From positions 33,460,198 to 33,524,197 of the forward strand of contig CM075937.1 in NCBI GenBank assembly GCA_038030265.1: a stretch of DNA of 64,000 nt, in the 5' to 3' direction. Origin of the DNA: Corythucha ciliata. Taxonomy: Eukaryota; Arthropoda; Insecta; Hemiptera; Tingidae. Positions 27,601 through 32,996 of the stretch are shown piece after piece. The notes beneath the pieces were generated by a model. The model was not told the DNA's origin, did not search any database, and was given only the letters and a program-made list of their open reading frames with translations. The stretch's first letter is position 1. The number at the start of each line of letters is the position of its first letter. A program made the translations under genes and the position numbers.

Positions 27601-29597
27601 GAGCCCCGTAATAACACGTATAATTGATTCCCACAATCCCCACCGTTGTTTCATTCTTGTTGTAAACTCAACGAGTCGAACATCATGAAAGACGAAAACA
27701 ATAAACTAGTCCAGTTAGAGTCCCTGATAAAGGGGCTGGTGTTTCCTACGTTGAAGATATTATGGGCTGGGGTACTTTGGGTTATATAATTAAAATGTCG
27801 GTATATTGGGTTAAACAGTTCATCAAACAATTTAAGGTGATTTATTTAGTGCCTTGAAGGTTTTGCATGAATTTTGGTTTTTGTAACGTTTGAATTCTGT
27901 GGACAGGTGCAAATTCTGCAGGAACAGATGAGCGTTTTGGCCGACAATCAGAACCATAGCGATGAACGATACACGAGAGCTCGCCAAGAGAATGCTACGC
28001 TGCAAGCTAGGTGATTAATCCGCTTTCACCCACCATTTATGCTGTTGAAAAACATTACATGATAAAAAAATAAATAAAACTTCATTTCAGAGTCCTTATG
28101 CTCGAAGAGCAGCTTCGTGAAGTCGAGATCCGCGCTCAAGAGAAGCTGCAGGATGAGGAGCGACGACACCGTGAGTTGGTCGCTCGAGTGGATCGCGAGA
28201 AACAGTTGCAAGTCGAAAACTGTGCCATTCGACTTCAGACGCTTGAATTGGAAAATGCGTCGACTCGCGACGAAGCGGCTCGTTGTCGCGCTCAGGCTGA
28301 CAAATTACGACAGGAGGTGGAAAGACTCGAAGAGGAGCAAAGTCGTTGCGAATCGACGATTGCGTCGATGAAGAAGAATTAGAGGCGGTGAAAGAGCGTG
28401 AGAGGCAAAGCGTTGTTGCTTCTCTAGCTAATCAACAGGTATTAATTGTTTGCTTTAACTGTTAGTCTCACAATTTGATTAAGACGAAGTCCGATTTATC
28501 TTGTAGCTCATCGACGAACTGAGTCAAGAGCTTGATAGGCTGCGAATGGAGCATAAAAATACCTTGAAGGAGTTGGAATCTCGAGGGTCTGGTGTATCAG
28601 CAGCAGTTCACGAACAATTAATGACTAAATTCGCTCAATTAAAGGAGGAAAATACAAGTAAGAACATCGTTATTTTCATCTAAATTCAAGATTTCCTAAA
28701 CAACTCTTTTCCTCTTATTCCCCCCTCGTCAGGACTGCAAGAAGCTCACGACGAATTACAAGCGCTTCTTTTAACAAGATCAGTCGAAGAGGGCCGAAGT
28801 CTATTGACGGGTCATCAGAGTTCTTTGGCAGCCGAATTGGAGGCCATGTCGCAGAGTGAGGTCAGTGTACAGGAGCGTTAAGGAAAAGTTGAACCTCTCT
28901 TGTTTTTTTGCACAACACCCATACCCCTCCCCCCCGTCCCTATAGATTTAGATAGTTTTGAGTAGAATATTTTGTATTTTGTTGACAGCCTGCTGGGGAC
29001 CAAGAAGAAGTAGAAGAGGTAATTTTGTTTTTTGGCCGTTATTTTCATCACTACTGGCTGAAAATAAAACTAACAGAATCTGTGAACTAATACTCTTCTT
29101 CACTTTTTGTTTCCTGGCCAATTTGTGTTCTCTACCTGGTACACGTGTAGTTAAGTAGGAAAAATAGTTTGTTCCGAGTTACGCCATCGAGCATGATTAT
29201 TTGTAAATCCCGTTTGGATGGGATTTTGTTTTTTTGTACGATTAGAAGTTTCTTCTGTTGCCGATTTGAATTTAATAGTTTCATTTCCCGTTGCTCAAGC
29301 CCTCCCTAAAATCTCAGTATTCTTTCTTCGTTGAGGCTCCTGTTTTAATAGTCCTACTGTGTCATTTTTTCTTTCTAATCATACTAATGCCTACAACATT
29401 AAAAAAAAAGAAATAGTCTAATACATCTCACACGTTGATGTCTTACACCTTTTTTCTCATTACAGATGCGGAACAAGCTTAAAGAACAACAAGAGGTGAA
29501 CGCTCATTTGAGATCGTACATTGACGGTATCTTGCTGAATATCGTCGACAATTATCCTCAACTTCTCGAAGTCAAATCTAATGCTTTGAATTTATAA
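6663..29597 (+). CDS. nuf: nuclear fallout / Rab11 family-interacting protein 3/4 (multi-exon gene)
   Basis: Class II Rab11-FIP. These are dimeric coiled-coil effectors that bind Rab11-GTP (and Arf6 in the family) and deliver recycling-endosome membrane to cleavage furrows. Coding exons with matching GT-AG phases: 7326-7473, 7544-7621, 7688-7771, 7842-7889, 14586-14621, 14697-14820, 27907-28010, 28091-28438, 28507-28657, 28733-28860, optional 28989-29018, and 29466-29597; a tentative first coding exon is 6663-6699. Recognition rests on the C-terminal Rab11-binding segment ([20 protein letters not shown]), the preceding heptad-rich coiled coil, and two family blocks upstream, [10 protein letters not shown] and [19 protein letters not shown]. 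No EF-hands are seen, as in insect members. The full-length model is about 482 aa with the optional exon, if one missing base at about 28.37 kb is allowed for. As printed, translation stops at 28382. An alternative first exon at 23311-23556 gives a second N-terminus. Introns of 6.7 and 13 kb are full of repeats. Family assignment is confident; the 5' end is uncertain. Confidence 0.85.
7326..7473 (+). CDS. nuf: nuf exon (N-terminal)
   Basis: The acceptor is TTCATAG before 7326 and the donor is CAG/GTAATT at 7474. The open frame includes two consecutive ATGs at 7340-7345 and encodes a Ser/Asn/Pro-rich, probably disordered segment ending NGEIFDKN. It ends with two bases of a codon, which are completed by the next exon. 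Confidence 0.75.
7544..7621 (+). CDS. nuf: nuf exon with the [10 protein letters not shown] block
   Basis: Encodes [20 protein letters not shown], which corresponds to the acidic 'EQF-x-YGE' block of vertebrate Rab11-FIP3/4. The acceptor is a tandem TAGTAG (7541-7546), so use of the second AG would drop one codon. The donor is GG/GTAGAC at 7622. Confidence 0.8.
7688..7771 (+). CDS. nuf: nuf exon (basic [11 protein letters not shown] block)
   Basis: 84 nt between TTTTTAG and AA/GTACGT, phase 2 to phase 2. It encodes a basic, serine- and asparagine-rich stretch containing [13 protein letters not shown]. Confidence 0.75.
7842..7889 (+). CDS. nuf: nuf exon (NRRWGSFRQ block)
   Basis: 48 nt small exon with a TTTTTTAG acceptor and a consensus AC/GTAAGT donor. 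It encodes [15 protein letters not shown] in the same frame as its neighbours. Confidence 0.75.
7890..8908. other. start of nuf 6.7 kb intron, no feature seen
   Basis: No coding signal or array is apparent. Overlapping short open frames at 8345-8883 have no recognisable domain and no splice context. Confidence 0.6.
8909..9137. mobile_element. fold-back MITE with about 100 bp arms
   Basis: Left arm (8909-9009) and right arm (9034-9137) are inverted repeats that match over nearly their full length; each contains CACGTGTGAT and TTCACATTGCC. The ends read AGGTC...GACCT. Flanks are TTA on the left and TCA on the right, which may be a mutated 3-bp TWA target duplication. No coding capacity. Confidence 0.75.
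9138..10305. other. intronic DNA, no gene
   Basis: Contains a G-run next to a GGGCGTAGCCGCAG motif at about 9547, which resembles a dispersed repeat end. A GC-richer 157-codon open frame (9474-9947) has no family resemblance and no splice context. Confidence 0.5.
10306..10945 (+). repeat. degenerate tandem array, family B
   Basis: About 17 diverged units of 30-40 bp built around 'CAATTTCG(T/C)G(G)GTTTxGCTCGCTAA(G)AAA'. Units are too diverged for a fixed consensus, but CAATTTCG and GCTCGCTA recur throughout. Confidence 0.75.
10986..11120 (+). CDS. possible optional exon of nuf
   Basis: 135 nt, exactly 45 codons, between an AG at 10984-10985 and a GC/GTGAGT donor. Its phases (one base in, two bases out) match the 7842-7889 and 14586-14621 exons, so inclusion would keep the frame. 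It encodes a protein-like stretch with [18 protein letters not shown]. Against it: the acceptor lacks a pyrimidine tract and I recognise no homologous block. Confidence 0.3.
11290..11660 (+). repeat. degenerate tandem array, family B
   Basis: Diverged units of the type 'CCAATTTCGC(A)GATTxxGCTCxxTAAAA', the same orientation and pattern as the array at 10.3-10.9 kb. An A-rich run follows at 11634-11650. Confidence 0.65.
11661..12239. other. intronic DNA, nothing recognised
   Basis: Unique-looking sequence between arrays. Open frames on the - strand have no domain signal. Confidence 0.5.
12240..12975 (+). repeat. degenerate tandem array, family A
   Basis: About 18 diverged units of roughly 38-45 bp following 'GCGAATTAGCGCTTTTTC' then 'TCAATTTTAGCC'. 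Spacing between successive TTTTAGCC blocks drifts by several bases. Confidence 0.75.
12976..13215. repeat. dispersed repeat fragment with GGCGTACCC ends
   Basis: GC-richer island containing CTGGCTACGCAC, GTGGCGTACCCAGAG and TAGGTACGCCCCTGG motifs. It looks like pieces of an interspersed element inserted at the edge of the family A array. The class cannot be determined. Confidence 0.4.
13216..14585. other. intronic DNA, nothing recognised
   Basis: AT-rich intron sequence preceding the 14586 exon. No array, inverted repeat or coding block was seen. Confidence 0.5.
14586..14621 (+). CDS. nuf: nuf exon (36 nt)
   Basis: ATTTCAG acceptor and CAG/GTACAT donor. Encodes [11 protein letters not shown], in phase 2 on both sides. 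The intron to the next exon is only 75 bp. Confidence 0.8.
14697..14820 (+). CDS. nuf: nuf exon ending [19 protein letters not shown]
   Basis: TTTATAG acceptor and AAG/GTGAGT donor. It encodes [17 protein letters not shown] followed by the conserved acidic block that leads into the coiled coil. It ends in phase 0, matching the start of the 27907 exon. Confidence 0.85.
14895..14970 (+). repeat. possible tRNA-derived SINE relic
   Basis: A tRNA-like pair of internal promoter boxes: AGCGCAGTGGAGTGG (A-box-like, about 14908) and CGAGTTCGAAT (B-box-like, about 14951), spaced as in a tRNA gene. The acceptor stem does not close and there is no clear tail, so a working tRNA is unlikely. Confidence 0.25.
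15590..16340. repeat. degenerate array, family B in both orientations
   Basis: 15600-15780 carries 'ACCAATTTCGCGGG-TGGCTCAC' units on +. From about 15840 the units are inverted, 'GAGCCAACCCGCGAAATTGGTTTTT'-like. The two halves could pair as a long imperfect hairpin. Confidence 0.7.
16345..16481. mobile_element. Harbinger-type MITE, copy 1
   Basis: 137 bp with inverted ends AGGCCCGTTCACAAGCT, flanked by TTA (16342-16344) and TTA (16482-16484). The interior is also largely self-complementary (TTGTGTGG-TGCA...). A near-identical inverted copy lies at 18756-18872. There is no coding capacity, so it would need a transposase in trans. Confidence 0.85.
16485..17194. other. intronic DNA with one short duplication
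   Basis: Two exact 24-bp units sit at 16717-16740 and 16741-16764 (AAGTTTTTCGGCCCAAAAAT...). Otherwise nothing is recognised. Confidence 0.5.
17195..17765 (-). repeat. degenerate tandem array, family C (inverted)
   Basis: Units of 30-40 bp of the form 'GGCC(A)TTTTCAGGGCGCGAAT-GTCAGTTT'. This is the reverse orientation of the 3.3-4.9 kb array. Confidence 0.7.
17766..18289. other. mixed repeat fragments
   Basis: Contains CTTCAAGCCCCTCCTTTGAGG at 17769, like other short 'TTCAxxCCCCTCC' fragments in the window, and a near-exact duplication of CCCGCGA-AGTTCTCC at about 17850-17882. No gene. Confidence 0.4.
18290..19395 (-). repeat. degenerate tandem array, family A (inverted)
   Basis: About 22 units of the form 'CGCTAATTCGCGGCTAAAATTGAGAAAAA'. 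It is interrupted by the MITE at 18756-18872 and ends at a G-run near 19401. Confidence 0.75.
18756..18872. mobile_element. Harbinger-type MITE, copy 2 (inverted, truncated)
   Basis: Reverse-oriented copy of the 16345-16481 MITE with only a few differences over about 115 bp. The intact end reads AGCTTGTGAACGGGCCT followed by TTA. About 22 bp of the opposite end are missing. It lies inside a family A array and therefore postdates it. Confidence 0.85.
19549..19694. mobile_element. Harbinger-type MITE, second family
   Basis: 146 bp with about 35 bp inverted ends (AGCCGGATACACACATGCGG...) flanked by TTA at 19546-19548 and TTA at 19695-19697. No coding capacity. Confidence 0.85.
19698..21060. other. 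intronic DNA, nothing recognised
   Basis: AT-rich sequence without arrays. A short palindromic GTACCAAATGTACCATATG cluster lies at about 21023-21060. Confidence 0.5.
21061..21181. repeat. hairpin flanked by 12-bp direct repeats
   Basis: CAAATGTTCTTC occurs at 21061-21072 and again at 21170-21181. Between them the sequence folds back: the TATTTGATTACATAAAAACATTC side pairs with the GAATGTTTTTAATCAAATA side, with a loop around TATTGCACTTATTGCA. Confidence 0.6.
21667..21671 (+). promoter_or_regulatory. nuf: candidate initiator (TCAGT) for the short nuf isoform
   Basis: TCAGTC at 21667-21672 matches the arthropod initiator consensus and lies in a CG-rich island (about 21480-21700). A transcript from here would need a noncoding first exon spliced to the exon containing 23311. 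No TATA box was seen. This is an inference. Confidence 0.3.
21700..23081. other. presumed 5' noncoding/intron of the short nuf isoform
   Basis: Contains T- and A-homopolymers (T18 at about 22632). GAATTTTGCTTTTAG before 23082 is a plausible acceptor for the exon containing the alternative start. Confidence 0.3.
23311..23556 (+). CDS. nuf: alternative first coding exon of nuf
   Basis: 82 codons from ATG 23311 ([20 protein letters not shown]...) to a CAC/GTGAGT donor in phase 0. The last residues, LNHH, closely copy the LNHK that ends the 14697-14820 exon, and the phase matches the shared 27907 exon. It can therefore replace the upstream exons and give an acidic N-terminus. The frame is open upstream to about 23164 but has no ATG there; a short out-of-frame upstream ORF (ATG 23288) precedes the start. 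The predicted short isoform is about 379 aa, subject to the same downstream frameshift. An unrelated nested gene sharing the frame is less likely. Confidence 0.7.
23557..25000. other. intronic DNA, nothing recognised
   Basis: No array or coding signal. It holds a T17 homopolymer at about 24040. Confidence 0.5.
25005..25310 (+). repeat. degenerate tandem array, family A
   Basis: About seven units of the form 'AATTAGCGCTTTTTCT-AATTTTAGCCG' on +. Confidence 0.7.
25760..25930 (+). repeat. short family B fragment
   Basis: A few units of 'ACCAATTTCGCTGxxTCAGCTxA' and 'CAATTTTGTTGGTTTCATTGCACC' type between the two family A arrays. Confidence 0.5.
26040..26765 (+). repeat. degenerate tandem array, family A
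   Basis: About 17 units of 'GCGAATTAGCGCTTTTTC-CATTTTAGCAG'. Same orientation as 25.0-25.3 kb and opposite to 18.3-19.4 kb in the same intron. Confidence 0.75.
26766..27906. other. intronic DNA upstream of the nuf coiled-coil exons
   Basis: No repeat array or additional exon is recognised. Confidence 0.5.
27907..28010 (+). CDS. nuf: nuf exon, start of shared coiled coil
   Basis: GGACAG acceptor and AG/GTGATT donor. Encodes [15 protein letters not shown]..., the first heptads. It begins in phase 0, so it accepts either the 14820 or the 23556 donor. Confidence 0.85.
28091..28438 (+). CDS. nuf: nuf coiled-coil exon with a frameshift
   Basis: Encodes [20 protein letters not shown] and further Glu/Arg/Leu-rich heptads. 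Its flanking phases require a length of 3n+1, but it is 348 nt. In the entry frame it stops at TAG 28380-28382, right after SMKKN. The coiled coil resumes one frame over as [12 protein letters not shown] and runs to the CAG/GTATTA donor. One missing base at about 28363-28375 explains everything. A sequencing or assembly error or a null allele is more likely than programmed frameshifting, since no slippery heptamer is present. Confidence 0.85.
28507..28657 (+). CDS. nuf: nuf coiled-coil exon
   Basis: CTTGTAG acceptor and ACA/A-GTAAGA donor. Encodes [20 protein letters not shown]..., continuous in frame with the resumed frame of the previous exon. Confidence 0.85.
28733..28860 (+). CDS. nuf: nuf coiled-coil exon
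   Basis: CGTCAG acceptor and GAG/GTCAGT donor. Encodes [20 protein letters not shown] and ends AMSQSE in phase 0. Confidence 0.85.
28989..29018 (+). CDS. nuf: nuf 30-nt microexon, probably a cassette exon
   Basis: GTTGACAG acceptor and GAG/GTAATT donor flank exactly ten codons, [10 protein letters not shown], phase 0 on both sides. Inclusion adds an acidic insert just before the Rab11-binding exon, and skipping leaves the frame intact. Confidence 0.65.
29466..29597 (+). CDS. nuf: nuf terminal exon with the Rab11-binding domain
   Basis: TTACAG acceptor. Encodes [20 protein letters not shown] and [17 protein letters not shown], the amphipathic helix that binds Rab11 in class II FIPs (YIDxIL-I-D-P-LLE pattern). 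TAA at 29595-29597. Confidence 0.9.
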   Translation: MRNKLKEQQEVNAHLRSYIDGILLNIVDNYPQLLEVKSNALNL

Positions 29598-30054
29598 CGT
29601 TTTATTTAATTTTTCTTCTATTTATTTTGACTCTCCTTAGTCCTACTTTTCAAAAAGGAGAAAAAGGCATTGATATTTTTTATTTTGTGTCAACATATTA
29701 TACGTATTTTTAGATCAGGTCCGGGCTGTGAATTAATCGAATTTGTTGTTTTTTTATTTTATTGTAAATAATGCACGTTAAATCATTATAAATCAAATTC
29801 TAAATGCCCTCAAAGAGAACGTTGACTTCGGTCTTTTCATACATCAAGTTGTCGCTTATTGGAAAAAAACAAACAACAACTGCCAAAGCAAGGTGTCTTT
29901 TTACCGATTTTTGTTTACGTTAAGTTAGAACATAAGACTAATGTATATAATTTGTTATATATAACATAAAAATGCTATTTTTGAAATGCTAAATTTTTGA
30001 ATCGTTGCAATATTTATAAGGCACTAGATGCCAAAGACTCGTTTATCAAATTCA

Positions 30055-30060
30055 AATAAA
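30055..30060 (+). terminator. nuf: candidate nuf polyadenylation signal
   Basis: AATAAA about 460 nt after the stop codon, in AT-rich 3' UTR-like sequence. Another AATAAA occurs at about 30170. Confidence 0.4.
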
Positions 30061-30329
30061 GTAACTTGAATTTGAATGCGTTGGGAAAAATATTTGAGTT
30101 TATGTGACGTTAATTATCTTGAAATTCGTGTTTTTTTAAGGCCAAAATCTTAAGCTTTCATTAAACAAAAAATAAAAGAAACAATCAAATTTATCTTAGT
30201 AAATAGATGAATTAAACGTAACGAACATGTTGTTTTTGTGAGGTGATCGTGGTTATTCTTAATATATTGTGCATCTACTTCGAACGCTAAAACAGGAACG
30301 TTGACGCGATGATTTAGTTATTATATTTT

Positions 30330-30584
30330 ATGATTCGTTCGATATGGGTTCGTGATGAATTTTCCACTAATGGCTCTTCGAAATTTATAATCGCGTTTGG
30401 TAGCAAATCAGATTATTCGGGGGATGAAAATGTACGTTTCATTCCCACCTTATACCGGTGCGATGAAAATAAATGTTTTAATGCAGTAACGGGCACGATA
30501 AGATGCACAATTCAAGTGCCCGAGTCCAACAATGTATTTACTTGGCGAGAACGGGAGTTGGATCCAGTTGCGCATTGGTCATGA
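30330..30584 (+). CDS. unassigned 84-codon open frame
   Basis: Encodes a compositionally normal sequence (for example FIIAFGSKSDYSGDEN and YRCDENKCFNAVTG) in an otherwise non-coding stretch downstream of nuf. No domain, splice or promoter context is recognised. It could be chance. Confidence 0.15.
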   Translation: MIRSIWVRDEFSTNGSSKFIIAFGSKSDYSGDENVRFIPTLYRCDENKCFNAVTGTIRCTIQVPESNNVFTWRERELDPVAHWS

Positions 30585-30869
30585 CACGAAACCGACCACT
30601 TCACTTAGCAGGAAAACTAGTCCTTGTTTTCAATGTAAATTTAGTACCTTAAACAGACTGCTTATCGCAGGAAAATTAGCCCCCCAAACTGGCTATTCGC
30701 CGTAGAAAACATGAACTACCAAGGCTCCTCATCTCCCGATTTTTGCCGCGGAAATAGATCCAATGAGGTTAATAGCATAGCCCATTCTGACAACTCTGCT
30801 AGCCAAGACAAAAAGAACGCGTCGTTATGGAAAAATGACAACCCCACAAAACTATTTGGCGGGGGGGGG

Positions 30870-31060
30870 GGACAGCCAAATTGGGCTTTGAAAGAGCTAA
30901 AGGCATGAAATTGATTTTTATGAAGAGCTGGGCTCCGGAATTGTTTCATGAAGTGAGAAACCTCGCCAACTGTGATTGGCTGAAAGAGCCAATGTTCCCG
31001 AAATTGGATTTTTAAGGAGCTAAATACGTGAAGTTCGTTTTTCAACGATTAAGCCCCGCG
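30870..31060 (-). repeat. family B array fragment (inverted)
   Basis: Units such as 'GAAAGAGCCAATGTTCCCGAAATTGGATTTTTAAG', preceded by a G10 run at about 30860-30870. Confidence 0.55.
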
Positions 31061-31609
31061 AAATGCGGAATTTAACATAAAAAATAAACATCGCCGGAAA
31101 CATTTTTTATGACCAGGAATTGAATATTAGTGCGTAAATGATTGATTCCGATTTATAGCGAAATAATAATACTTGCCAATTTTTTTCGTTACTACCTTAA
31201 ACGGCCGGTCTGTGACTCGTGACGTAGTTAAGGGGTTGTGACCCCTCCCAACCCTCCGCATCATGGCTGTTATCATGTCTTGCCCCTTCTTGTCTTTCCC
31301 ATTCTCTTAAGTCCAATTCACAGAGCACCGTCCAATTGTTTGATTTGTGGGAAGCTATTGTGAAGGCCATGTGAATGCTGTTATTACGTCATCATCTATT
31401 GAGCCTATTTCAAATGGGTCCCGCACCCCAATAGTAGAAATTGTTGTTCTTTCAATGACTGAAATCGCAGAGAAAATGGAATTTTGGAGAGACAAACCCG
31501 TTAAATTGGTTTTATTCCTTCCCAAAACTTCGAAGACTTTTTTTTTCGAGGTCTGAATTTTCCAAATTTGGTATCTGAGCGGCACAACACTGCGAAATTA
31601 GATAAGTCG

Positions 31610-32300
31610 CATGGATAAAAGTGACAAAATTGCTAATCCACGACTAAAATACAAAAACAAGTTAATTAGCGGCTAAAGTTGACAAAAAACACCCATTCAC
31701 AGCTTACACAAGGAGGAAAAAATAATTCGCGGATCGATTTGAGAAAATCTGTTAATTCGCCGGGGCTAAAATTACGTTTTCGCCCGACCTTCGAAGAAAG
31801 TGGCTATTTTCACAGCGCCAACCTCTTGACGAAAGAAACACTCAGCGTGGTATATCCTACTTTGAGTCACAGTGAACGAAAGTACCTGCTTTACGTCACT
31901 CCTAGCAGTGACGTAAAGTACTTTTGTTCACTCTGCGACAAAATCGGAGAATTAAATACAGTTCATTCCAGTTTATCGCTGTTGCTCAATGATGTGACAT
32001 TTTGGCCGGTCGAACGAAGAATAGCGTTCGCAACTCGTTAGGAGCGTCCTAACGCGCTCGTTGTTAGTAGTGAGCGTACTCGGCGTTGCCTCGTTCGCCA
32101 ACACAACTCGCGCGTTATGTCATGCTTTCCTCACTGTTGTGAAATATACAAAAAGTGGTGATTTTGAGGAAAGGCCCTGATTCATGGCATAAATTAGAAG
32201 ACCCGCTAAATCGCAGGGTGAAACTGATAAAAACGGTTAAATTCCCGAATAAAATAGAGAAAAAGCCCTCAATCGCAGCTAAACTTTTTTTTTGCCTTCC
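31610..32300 (-). repeat. scattered family A units (inverted)
   Basis: 'AATTAGCGGCTAAAGTTGACAAAAA'-like units at 31615-31765 and 32155-32290, separated by unique sequence that includes the palindrome. Confidence 0.5.
31871..31932. repeat. compact palindrome (26-bp stem, 6-nt loop)
   Basis: AGTGAACGAAAGTAC...TTTACGTCACT (31871-31900) pairs with AGTGACGTAAAGTACTTTTG... (31907-31932). There is one mismatch and a 4-nt bulge (CTGC). TGACGT, a CREB/ATF-type half-site, sits on both sides of the loop. Confidence 0.7.
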
Positions 32301-32429
32301 TAAATAAGAGAAGAACAAAATATTAAAAAAAAAAAAAAAAATCCGTGACATCATTATGTCTGGATACGAATGAGCGAAAAAAAAAAAATGAAACATTTGA
32401 GATGAAAGAACCAAAATAACGTGTTTTGG

Positions 32430-32710
32430 TGGCACCAAATCCTTGGATTGGGCTTTTTAAAGAGCCAATTAGGTTTTTGTAATGAGCCAAACCTGCGGAA
32501 CCGAGTTTAGAATAGTCAAGACAACGATATTTTGTTTATGAAAGATCCAAAATCACAATTTTTTGGTTTTTGAACGAACCAAATTAGTTTTTGAAAAATC
32601 CAAACCGCTAAAATTGGGTTTTGAAGGAGCCAGATCGAAAAATTTGTAGGTATTCCGAATGTACCCAACCAGTTTTTCCGAAAGCCAGACGCACGAAAAT
32701 GGCGAGGAAG
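32430..32710 (-). repeat. family B array fragment (inverted)
   Basis: Units of 'GAGCCAAxxxxCGGAACCGAGTTT' and 'CCAAACCGCTAAAATTGGGTTTTGAAGGA' type just downstream of the borealin stop codon. Confidence 0.55.
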
Positions 32711-32858
32711 CAGTAATTAGACAACCGTTGATTGCTGATGTCAAAGTAAGTTTAAATCTTGTATAAAAGTAGTAAATTAGAACATTGGATCATTAACTTA
32801 TTGGATTGTGCAGATTAAAATACAATTTCAGGGTGCCACAATAAATAAAACAACACGC

Positions 32859-32996
32859 TCATTCGGAGTCAGACGAAGCTCCCATTTCTGACAAGTAGCT
32901 TGAAACTTTATGAAGTTTTGTAGAAACTTCATTTCCCCACGCTTTTTTGACTTCCTTAAGAGATGGTTGATCTTGGCCAACGTCGAAAACAATGGT
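32859..32996 (-). CDS. borr: borealin-like terminal exon
   Basis: GTATTACAG acceptor. Encodes TIVFDVGQDQPSLKEVKKAW, then KLHKVSSYLSEMG and TGA at 32861-32859. The 90-bp intron before it is occupied by T17 and C11 homopolymers, which could disturb both splicing and assembly. Confidence 0.7.
   Translation of the reverse strand, partial: TIVFDVGQDQPSLKEVKKAWGNEVSTKLHKVSSYLSEMGASSDSE

Noticed and set aside
28317..28382. A 65-bp intron (GTGGAA...GAATTAG) to explain the nuf frame break
   Set aside because: The stretch is purine-rich, has no pyrimidine tract, encodes good coiled coil in frame, and removing it does not restore the downstream frame.
28363..28382. Programmed -1 ribosomal frameshift in nuf
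   Set aside because: The site GAAGAAGAAT is not a slippery X XXY YYZ heptamer and no strong downstream structure was noticed; a missing base is simpler.
31679..32041. 120-codon + strand open frame
   Set aside because: Spans an array fragment and the 31871-31932 palindrome; the apparent Cys pair comes from one arm of the palindrome region.
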